This document shows positions 1-5,645 of a stretch of DNA of 44,763 nucleotides, piece by piece. Location of the stretch: positions 1 to 44,763 of the IMG/VR virus record IMGVR_UViG_3300025674_000083. One strand, 5' to 3'. How positions within the stretch are numbered: the first letter of the stretch is position 1; every line of letters begins with the position of its first letter. Origin of the DNA: a virus. The position numbers and the translations under genes are program-made. Below the pieces are notes generated by a model. That model was not told the DNA's origin and made no database searches. It worked only from the letters and a program-made list of their open reading frames with translations.

Positions 1-583
1 ATGTGTCAGCACCGTTGTCTGCTGCACCTTCAGGAATAGCGTCACTCCACCGTATAGAATAAGGCAGAAGCGTACCATTATCGTTTAAGTTAAGAGCTAT
101 CAGATGATTCCTGAACGGAACTATCACTTCGCACTTTAGCGTAGACGGCCAGTTAGGAAGGTCTGTAAACTGAGAACCACCTTGAGTAAAACTTTGCGGC
201 AGGTCTAGCCCATTGTTGACAACAAGCACACCACCTAGAACACCACCTTGCCAGTTGTTATCAGTGCCTGACAAGGTTGTGTAAGAGCCGCTAGACCTTG
301 TAACACTAGAGTGCGTTGTACCACTAATTTTATACAGGTCTGTTAGACCTCCGTAAATCCAGAGATCAGTAGAACCTTGTCTCCAGCTAGTAATCCAGTA
401 AGGGGCAGCACTGGGAGTACCTAAAACCTGAGAATGCCCTAAGATAGAACTTGCTTTTCCATCGTTAAAGCGTATGTTTTTAACCGTGGAAAACATATTA
501 GGTGGCATGTCATAGGGAGACAAGTCTGAGTTAAAAGTAAACCCAGCTTGGATTCCATTTATGTCAAAAGCCTCTTTAGCCAC
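1..583 (-). CDS. Tail tube (nozzle) protein of phage B, 3' end cut off by window
   Basis: Begins with a GTG at 583 and is open to the window edge (194 codons). The GTG overlaps the stop region of the 47-aa ORF upstream, which is normal coupling in this block. The visible part opens MAKEAFDINGIQAGFTF and is rich in Gly/Thr/Ser beta-type sequence. Its position directly after an adaptor gene matches gp12/gp10-like tail tubular proteins, and the phage A gene at 37341-38981 has the same position and general character (N-terminal 'genome annotation' segment, then repeated beta strands). In podoviruses this protein forms the tube below the adaptor ring. The call rests mainly on synteny; the catalytic-style motifs that would prove it do not exist in this family. 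Joining the window ends would stop this frame two codons on, so it is truncated, not circular. Confidence 0.6.
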   Translation of the reverse strand, partial: MAKEAFDINGIQAGFTFNSDLSPYDMPPNMFSTVKNIRFNDGKASSILGHSQVLGTPSAAPYWITSWRQGSTDLWIYGGLTDLYKISGTTHSSVTRSSGSYTTLSGTDNNWQGGVLGGVLVVNNGLDLPQSFTQGGSQFTDLPNWPSTLKCEVIVPFRNHLIALNLNDNGTLLPYSIRWSDAIPEGAADNGADT

Positions 584-719
584 TTCCCGTACTATCCTGT
601 TCTGTCCAAACGGTGTTATCAAATTCTTGAAGAGCCAAGGCAAAACCATTTTCTGTGTAAATGTTTCCGCCAGACTCTTGGATAATAGTCTGCTCAGTTA
701 TGACCCAGTTAGTAGGCAT
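576..719 (-). CDS. Hypothetical 47-aa protein between adaptor and tail tube (phage B)
   Basis: A short frame starting MPTNWVITEQT, with its ATG sharing one base with the adaptor stop (TAATG). It ends eight bases inside the next gene, whose GTG is at 583. The tight coupling on both sides is the main reason to believe it is translated. The sequence has no recognisable domain, no membrane segment and no cysteines. An alternative is that a frameshift splits the 5' end of the tail-tube gene, but the next frame has its own good start, so I favour a small separate gene. Confidence 0.45.
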   Translation of the reverse strand: MPTNWVITEQTIIQESGGNIYTENGFALALQEFDNTVWTEQDSTGSG

Positions 720-1342
720 TATGTACCCTGCACTGACATGGTTAATACAGTACCAGCATACAACGATTTTTCTTCGCTTTCTTTGACCTCTGCCATAGTT
801 TGAGCAAAGATGGAAGCAAATCGCTGAGACTGTTCAGTGTCGTTCAGATAAATAGCACCTTCCATGCAACTACCGAACAAGTACAACGCTGGATAATTCG
901 TAATAATATCGTTAGTAAGGTTAGAATCAGACAGAGCACTTAGTTTTTTATAATAGTTAATATTAATTGTATAAGCCCCGTCTGGCGTAGGCAATAGTTT
1001 TAAGTTATCGCCTACCAAAGTATAAGCTCTAGGGTAACCGCTTGTAACGCCACCGTACTCACGGCTAGCTGATTCCATAGACAAATAACTTAAAGCATGA
1101 CTAGAGTTAGTCGCCTCGTAAGTAATATTTTTAAGTTCTGTGATATCTGCTGGGAGGTTATAAAAAGCTTGGCTTGCAGTAGTAGTAGTTTCTGCCCTAA
1201 CTACGTTAGAGGTAACGCGCAGATCACGGTTCAAACGATCTTCGGTAAGCGTAATAAAATCAGGAATAACGCTTGTAAGGTCGTTCCTGTTAAGGTAATT
1301 AGCTATACTAGTTTTGAGTTCAGTATAGTTTGAAAGAGACAT
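719..1342 (-). CDS. Head-tail adaptor / gp11-like tail tubular A protein (phage B)
   Basis: 207 aa, opening MSLSNYTELKTSIANYLNR and then a stretch around 'TLTEDRLNRDLRV' typical of the helical start of podovirus adaptor (T7 gp11 / P22 gp4-like) proteins. The middle has the family's usual 'LPADITELKNI...Y' and 'GYPRAYTLVGDNLKLLPTPDG' pattern, a beta segment seen in the T7-like tail tubular A proteins of marine phages. It joins the portal ring to the tail tube. ATG overlaps the preceding stop by one base (TAATG). The phage A counterpart at 38971-39627 has the same layout, including a 'DNDIHFWPTPDAVYDIKINVV'-type segment, but is clearly diverged. Confidence is high on family and moderate on which ring position it fills. 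Confidence 0.75.
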   Translation of the reverse strand: MSLSNYTELKTSIANYLNRNDLTSVIPDFITLTEDRLNRDLRVTSNVVRAETTTTASQAFYNLPADITELKNITYEATNSSHALSYLSMESASREYGGVTSGYPRAYTLVGDNLKLLPTPDGAYTININYYKKLSALSDSNLTNDIITNYPALYLFGSCMEGAIYLNDTEQSQRFASIFAQTMAEVKESEEKSLYAGTVLTMSVQGT

Positions 1343-1647
1343 TAGATTTTGCTTTCATGTGTCCTAAGCCAACGATACTCAGGATCGTTAAGAAGCTTTT
1401 TCACTTTTGGCATATCATTCTTGTTCATAATGTCTACGCCAAGTTCACGCTTCCACTTTTCAATAATAATAAGCGGAATACTAGCTACTTTACGCATACC
1501 ATTGGTTTCTACACCACCGTAAAGGTAGTCCTTGTTTAGTTCTTTTTTATTAAGCTCTAGCAGAGGCTCAATGTCTTGAACATTTTCAAGAATAACTTTA
1601 TCTTCATTGTGGTCGTAGTTAAACTTGGTTTTAATAGGTTCGTCCAT
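1342..1647 (-). CDS. Conserved podovirus protein of unknown function (101 aa, after capsid gene)
   Basis: Start taken at the ATG giving MDEPIKTKFNYDHNEDK. A longer frame upstream runs through the terminator hairpin and is unlikely to be coding. GAGGAC lies a few bases before this ATG as a ribosome site. The sequence has an acidic N half, then 'MRKVASIPLIIIEKWKRELG', and ends 'LLNDPEYRWLRTHESKI'. This pattern (basic patch, then 'LNDPEYR.LRT' at the C end) recurs in small proteins found right after capsid genes in many podoviruses. The function is unknown to me; a structural or assembly role is inferred from place only. It lies just downstream of the capsid terminator, so its level may depend on read-through. 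Confidence 0.65.
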   Translation of the reverse strand: MDEPIKTKFNYDHNEDKVILENVQDIEPLLELNKKELNKDYLYGGVETNGMRKVASIPLIIIEKWKRELGVDIMNKNDMPKVKKLLNDPEYRWLRTHESKI

Positions 1648-1656
1648 AGTGTCCTC

Positions 1657-1687
1657 AAAAAGGCGGGGAGAGCACAAGGCCCTCCCC
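1657..1687 (-). terminator. Intrinsic terminator after the phage B capsid gene
   Basis: Read on the minus strand, a 9-bp GC-rich stem (GGGGAGGGC pairing with GCTCTCCCC, one wobble) with a 5-base loop is followed by GCC and a run of five T. It sits ten bases after the capsid stop and before the 101-aa gene. Placement right after the capsid gene parallels T7, whose late terminator follows gene 10. Confidence 0.75.
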
Positions 1688-1696
1688 TATTGTGTC

Positions 1697-2659
1697 TTAC
1701 GACAGATCGTACACAGCGCCGAGAGCCTTCTCGTTCTTTACAACAAGAGTGTACTCAGCAATGATCGCACGTTGCTCACCGTCAGAGGTGCTGGCAACTT
1801 CCTTCTGTTCAAACGGACGCAGATAAGCTACGCCGTAGTACTCAGGATCAAGAAGCCACACATCACGGCTACGCTGGAAGCGGTTCGGGACAACGGCCAT
1901 TTCACCGAAGTCCGAAACATACACGTCCATGCCACCAATAATACGCTGATCAGCAACATCATTAAAGTTGCTAACGCCCGACGCGCCACCAACACCAACA
2001 AAGCTGGAGAAGGTCTGCTTCTGCGCCGGAGCCATCATCAAGTACTTGGTGTCGGCACCGTTGTCATACGCCAACAGAATCGAAGCTTTGAGCAACGTTT
2101 CCGTAAACGTCCGTTGCGTACCGTCAGTACGAGCGGTACCCGCACCACCGGAACCAGCAGCCGTACCACCAGAGCCAACGCTAGCATTGGTGGTTACCCA
2201 GGAGCTAAGAGAACCAAGCTTACGCACGGTGCTGTCAGCGGACATAGCAGTCTTGCTCTGGTTAATACCAACCAGAGAAGTTTCCATGTCGCGCTTTAGC
2301 TCTTTTGCCCGTTTGGACATCTGGTAAGCAAGCTCTTGCTGACGGCCCGCTTTGGAAACAGCATCCAGAGTGCCTGAAACCAGGGTGGTTTTCAAGCTGA
2401 TCTGGCAGATGTTACCAACACGAGTCGTAGCAGCCGGTTCAGCAGCAGTAAGCGTCGAACCTTCCTCGTGGTAGTTGGTGCTAGCCGCAGCGGCCAGGGA
2501 GTCCGTCTGCCACTCGTGGTTAACCGCAATAGCATCTTCGCGGCTTCCCATTGACATAAACGGGGTTTCAGTAGGGGAGATATCGTAGATAACGTTTTCC
2601 AGGTCCTCCCGAAGACCAGCAGCGGAATACGTTACATATACACCAGTAGGCTGTGCCAT
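1697..2659 (-). CDS. Major capsid protein, DUF5309 (SU10-like) type (phage B)
   Basis: 320 aa. The N-terminal part 'YSAAGLREDLENVIYDISP' followed by 'TPFMS', then 'HEWQTDSLAAA' and 'TRVGNICQISLKTTLVSGT' are the hallmark sequence of the DUF5309 family, the SU10-like HK97-fold coat. 'GRQQELAYQMSKRAKELKRD' is the long spine helix. A Gly/Ala/Ser-rich run at about residues 161-180 looks like a flexible surface loop. The C-terminal third is beta-rich and ends 'VVKNEKALGAVYDLS'. It lies directly downstream of a scaffold gene and is followed by its own terminator. No N-terminal propeptide or protease gene is visible, so a separate scaffold protein probably drives assembly. It is a different family from the phage A coat at 11273-12196, the clearest sign that two phages meet in this window. 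Confidence 0.9.
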   Translation of the reverse strand: MAQPTGVYVTYSAAGLREDLENVIYDISPTETPFMSMGSREDAIAVNHEWQTDSLAAAASTNYHEEGSTLTAAEPAATTRVGNICQISLKTTLVSGTLDAVSKAGRQQELAYQMSKRAKELKRDMETSLVGINQSKTAMSADSTVRKLGSLSSWVTTNASVGSGGTAAGSGGAGTARTDGTQRTFTETLLKASILLAYDNGADTKYLMMAPAQKQTFSSFVGVGGASGVSNFNDVADQRIIGGMDVYVSDFGEMAVVPNRFQRSRDVWLLDPEYYGVAYLRPFEQKEVASTSDGEQRAIIAEYTLVVKNEKALGAVYDLS

Positions 2660-2683
2660 TAGTAATGTTCCTTTATAAGAGAG

Positions 2684-3649
2684 TTACAACAAATCCATGA
2701 AAACTGCTGCGGCATCTCTGGTATTACCCGTTTTGGCAAGCCGCTCACGTTTAGCTTGAGAATCACGCTTTGCTTTTTGCCCTTTTGTTGCAGGAGTACC
2801 TGACTTCAGAACCTTCTTTACCTGTTTAGTGTTTTTGGAACTGACGCCTGATTTGTTTTGATCGTGCAAGTAAGCTTTGTGCAACATGAGAACAACCTTG
2901 TGATCGGTTATTCCGTCTACGTCTTGCTCCGAAAAGCCTGATGACAGAGCATACTGCCTAAGATCGTTCTTTAGAGTAGAACTTGGGTCAGCATATTCTG
3001 GCAAAGCTTTTGCCAAACTTTGCGCCTCTTCGGACAAACGTTGTTGCAACGCATAAACAATTTCTTGATTATTTTGTTGCTGCACTCTCGCCTGTTCTTG
3101 CTTGATCTCTACAATCTTGTCTTTAGCTTCTTGGTACTCTATGCGTTTTTCCATGTACTCCGTTGGATCATCTTCTTTCAATGTTTTCCAATCAACGTCA
3201 CGGAACTTGGCTAGCTCCATATTTTGGTAGTCAGCCATATGTGCAAGAACTTCAGAATACTGTCCTCGCTCTTGCTGTACAGCCTGTAGGTTTGCTTCGT
3301 AAGCTTTACGTTGCTCTGCTAAAGACTGTGACTTACGGGTATAATCCGCTTGCCGCTGATATCCGTTTCTAAGTTCATCAAGGGTAACCTCAAACTCTTC
3401 GCCGTCTACCTTTACGGTATAGCTTTGTAAGGGTTCCTCAAATTCCTCTTCAACTTCTACCTCTACTTCTTCAACCTCTTCTAGCTCTTCTGGCTCTTCG
3501 AGTTCTTCAAACTCTTCCGGTTCTTGAACTTCTTCTTGAGGTTCTTCAATAGATGTCTGCTCTGGATTAGTGTCCTCACTTCCGAACATTACATCATACA
3601 TTGTCTTTTGCTGGACTTCCCCTTGGGGATTAGTCTCAGTGTCACTCAT
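2684..3649 (-). CDS. Capsid scaffold protein (phage B)
   Basis: 321 aa from the ATG giving MSDTETNPQGEVQQ; AAGGAG lies six bases upstream and falls inside the longer frame, which decides the start. Residues about 35-75 are almost pure Glu with Val/Leu/Pro, encoded by a (CTT/CTC)-rich repeat. Then comes 'YTVKVDGEEFEVTLDELRNG' and 'YQRQADYTRKSQSLAEQRKA', a segment that recurs in podovirus scaffolds. A long coiled coil runs to about residue 200, and the C-terminal tail is Lys-rich ('KKVLKSG', 'KGQKAKRD'), as expected for the coat-binding end of a scaffold. Its role is to template capsid assembly, after which it leaves the shell. It overlaps the 75-aa gene by 8 bases and immediately precedes the capsid gene. 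Confidence 0.8.
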   Translation of the reverse strand: MSDTETNPQGEVQQKTMYDVMFGSEDTNPEQTSIEEPQEEVQEPEEFEELEEPEELEEVEEVEVEVEEEFEEPLQSYTVKVDGEEFEVTLDELRNGYQRQADYTRKSQSLAEQRKAYEANLQAVQQERGQYSEVLAHMADYQNMELAKFRDVDWKTLKEDDPTEYMEKRIEYQEAKDKIVEIKQEQARVQQQNNQEIVYALQQRLSEEAQSLAKALPEYADPSSTLKNDLRQYALSSGFSEQDVDGITDHKVVLMLHKAYLHDQNKSGVSSKNTKQVKKVLKSGTPATKGQKAKRDSQAKRERLAKTGNTRDAAAVFMDLL

Positions 3650-3869
3650 TACGGTCTCCTTCAATTACGTTGTTGTGTATTAAAGACTCCAGGTCTTCGA
3701 TAATTGATCTAAGAGCTAAACTCTTGTACCAGTAAAACTCTCTGTCATCTTGATTATCAGAATATTTCCATTGTTCAATAATAGATATTTCTAGGTTACT
3801 AACTACCTCCTTAAAAACTTCATTGTCTAAAATAACTTTAGCCTGTGCGGCTTTCTCTTTTGTGTTCAT
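3642..3869 (-). CDS. Small acidic protein next to scaffold (phage B)
   Basis: 75 aa, Glu/Asp-rich and helical, opening MNTKEKAAQAKVILDNEVF. Its ATG shares a base with the stop of the collar gene, and its end overlaps the scaffold start. The C half ('REFYWYKSLALRSIIEDLES') has the same layout as the 78-aa phage A protein at 13057-13293, also found just before the scaffold gene ('LFYRKGQVDILNMMINLED'). I infer that the two are distant counterparts. The function is unknown; proteins of this kind between portal and scaffold are common in podoviruses. Confidence 0.6.
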   Translation of the reverse strand: MNTKEKAAQAKVILDNEVFKEVVSNLEISIIEQWKYSDNQDDREFYWYKSLALRSIIEDLESLIHNNVIEGDRNE

Positions 3870-4354
3870 TACGTTTTAATCATAAACCTAATTGGTTGAA
3901 ATTTAACTACGTCTGTCCCAGTAGCTGCTAATTCTGTGGTAGCTGTACCAACATTGTAGGTAGAGCCAGCACCGACTGGAAGATAATCTCTGTAGTCAGG
4001 AACTTTAAAGTCTGTACCTGATTGTCCAAAAGTTGTTCCAATGACGCCGTACAACGTTGCATAAGTCGTAGTGCTATACGCAGAGCCGTCGCACTCTAGC
4101 CAATCGTTAACACCACTGATAGTCTGTGTGCTAGGAATACTGGCAGCAAACATGCACACAGTCCCAGGCTCAAACCCCAGTTTGTTCATCTGTGTGACAG
4201 TGGCGTTAACAGCGGAAGCAGTAAGATTAGGAAACTGCGTTTTCAGAACGGTTTTGATCATTCTGATATGATCGTCACCTTCTGAAATATTGTCGCTAGA
4301 TGTGGGATTTAAAGCGTTTAGCTGGCTTATATAACTTGCGGATTCTACACCCAT
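3869..4354 (-). CDS. Tail collar-domain fibre protein (phage B)
   Basis: 161 aa. The N-terminal part, 'YISQLNALNPTSSDNISEGD' then 'HIRMIKTVLKTQFPN', is the usual head of short phage fibre proteins. Residues from about 82 ('PGTVCMFAAS', 'WLECDGSAY', 'ATLYGVIGTTFG', 'FKVPDYRDYLPVG') are the phage tail collar domain (Pfam PF07484). Such proteins sit at the tail tip and can bind the host surface. AAAGGGG precedes the ATG. It is the first gene on the left side of the shared repeat that belongs only to phage B. Phage A instead has holin and endolysin at this place, so the repeat joins two different gene orders. Confidence 0.85.
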   Translation of the reverse strand: MGVESASYISQLNALNPTSSDNISEGDDHIRMIKTVLKTQFPNLTASAVNATVTQMNKLGFEPGTVCMFAASIPSTQTISGVNDWLECDGSAYSTTTYATLYGVIGTTFGQSGTDFKVPDYRDYLPVGAGSTYNVGTATTELAATGTDVVKFQPIRFMIKT

Positions 4355-4416
4355 GGATCGCCCCTTTCAAGGCTAGTAAGTAATTATATCAAAAATTTGA
4401 AGCCTTGTCAACAAAA

Positions 4417-4734
4417 TTATACTTCTGTGCCTTTTTTGTTTTCTACGTCTATTAGCATAAAAACACCTTCTTGACTTTCCCAGACTTCCATACTTTCGTT
4501 CATAAAGTTAATAACAAAATGTTTCTTTTTCTTTTTGAACATATAATATGTGGGAAACATTATGCAATGCTGTCTTTCTAAGAAATAATTTGCCAGGGAA
4601 CTAAAAGCAACTTTGTCTTTTACCTTGTCTACAGCTTTAAAAAACTCAGCATCTTTGCAAACAAATCTTGAAAATAAGTATTCCTCTGGGTTTTCAGCTT
4701 GTGCTAAGCTAGTTAACAGGAGGATGCTTACCAT
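4417..4734 (-). CDS. Small secreted protein of the lysis region, copy 1
   Basis: 105 aa from the ATG giving MVSILLLTSLAQAENPEEYL: a short hydrophobic leader with a likely signal-peptidase site after 'LAQA'. The first 26 bases lie inside the 3' end of the spanin-like gene in another frame, like Rz1 within Rz. There is no lipobox cysteine at the cleavage site, so a classic o-spanin lipoprotein is not supported. The mature part has a Lys run ('KKKKKHFVINFMNES'). It is identical to the copy at 40511-40822 except for the last nine codons, where the repeat ends (VENKKGTEV here, LELGKEV there). The likely place of action is the periplasm; the function is uncertain. Confidence 0.6.
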   Translation of the reverse strand: MVSILLLTSLAQAENPEEYLFSRFVCKDAEFFKAVDKVKDKVAFSSLANYFLERQHCIMFPTYYMFKKKKKHFVINFMNESMEVWESQEGVFMLIDVENKKGTEV

Positions 4735-5068
4735 TGTGCATAGACTTGAGTTTATCCACCTCCGACATAACGTATTTAAAAAGGTCATCAAGTTTTTCCA
4801 CTCTTCCAGCTAAGTATTCTAATTCTCTGGAACGTTTTTCTAGGTTGTTTGGCGATAAAATATCAGATATTACCTTTACCCTGCTTTCTAGCACTTCCTG
4901 GCTAGCTATGTAATTTTCTGTCTTACTTTCCAAGTTTTGTATTTCTTGCGTTACTTTTAAAAGGTCTTGTACAGCACGTCCTAACTGACTACGCACAAGA
5001 CCCCAAGTAGCAGCTATGCCGCCTATAACAGTTGCTATTGTTAATAGCTCCCTTACGCCTAGTTCCAT
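4709..5068 (-). CDS. Membrane-anchored coiled-coil protein, possible inner-membrane spanin, copy 1
   Basis: 119 aa, opening MELGVRELLTIATVIGGIAA: one hydrophobic segment at about residues 8-24, then a long coiled coil ('AVQDLLKVTQEIQNLESK', 'LAGRVEKLDDLFKYVMSEVD'). One N-terminal anchor plus periplasmic coiled coil is the layout of an Rz-type i-spanin, which helps disrupt the outer membrane after the endolysin has cut the wall. A secreted gene starts inside its 3' end, another Rz/Rz1-like trait. It lies wholly inside the 1.94-kb repeat and is identical to 40797-41156. An alternative is an XhlA-like holin accessory protein; I have no motif that decides. Confidence 0.55.
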   Translation of the reverse strand: MELGVRELLTIATVIGGIAATWGLVRSQLGRAVQDLLKVTQEIQNLESKTENYIASQEVLESRVKVISDILSPNNLEKRSRELEYLAGRVEKLDDLFKYVMSEVDKLKSMHNGKHPPVN

Positions 5069-5084
5069 ATTTGTTACTCTTCAA

Positions 5085-5636
5085 CTAAGGAGTTTCCTCG
5101 ACTACAGGCTCTTCTGCTGGAGCTTCTTCAGCAACAGCTTCTTCGACTACAGCCTCTTCAACAGCAGCTTCTTCAGCGGGAGCCTCTTGAGCAACAACCG
5201 GCTTCGGCCATTTGTCTTTCACAGCTTGAATACTTTCCTGCCAAGTTGTCGTGCCATCCTTTGAATCGTGGAACTGGGCATCAAGCTGGTCCTCAATCGT
5301 GGGATAGTCCCGCCGACGCAATGACACGTAGTCGTAGTTCTCGTCTCCCGGCGCAGGGTCTGGATTTTTGGGTCCAACTTTCTTAGGACGTTTCCACGAA
5401 CCGTCTGAGTACTCCAGCGAACCGTATCCAAGATTGACGGGTCCGTCACCTTCGACCGGCTCAAGAACCTGACGGATGAACAAGCTACGACCTTGTTCGT
5501 CGTACAGTTGCTCGTTTACTTTTGCACGGCTGGTTTGCCCGCCGTCAGGGCGAAAGACAACAGCCAGCGACTTAAACATCTGCCGACCCTTGCCGTCGTT
5601 GACAATCTGGTGTTCTGAATTTTCGATTACATACAT
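5085..5636 (-). CDS. XkdW-like tail fibre-associated protein, copy 1
   Basis: 183 aa, opening MYVIENSEHQIVNDGKGRQ. The middle 'RRRDYPTIEDQLDAQFHD' with 'TTTWQESIQAVKDKWPK' matches the small XkdW-like proteins that follow fibre genes in many phages and are thought to help fibre assembly or attach to the fibre. Residues about 150-183 are a low-complexity tail of repeated Ala/Glu/Val/Pro units (APAEE, AVEEA, VVEEA). It follows the fibre gene with a 9-base gap on the same strand and is entirely inside the repeat, identical to 41173-41724. The link to fibre assembly is inferred from family and place. Confidence 0.65.
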   Translation of the reverse strand: MYVIENSEHQIVNDGKGRQMFKSLAVVFRPDGGQTSRAKVNEQLYDEQGRSLFIRQVLEPVEGDGPVNLGYGSLEYSDGSWKRPKKVGPKNPDPAPGDENYDYVSLRRRDYPTIEDQLDAQFHDSKDGTTTWQESIQAVKDKWPKPVVAQEAPAEEAAVEEAVVEEAVAEEAPAEEPVVEETP

Positions 5637-5645
5637 TTTTATCTC

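Noticed and set aside
1625-2299. Long plus-strand open frame opposite the capsid gene of phage B
   Set aside because: It is antisense to a well-recognised capsid gene, has no ribosome site and a composition expected from a shadow frame.
4613-4813. Rightward open frame opposite the lysis genes (also at 40701-40901)
   Set aside because: Antisense to coupled leftward genes and present only because the strand is open; no start signal.
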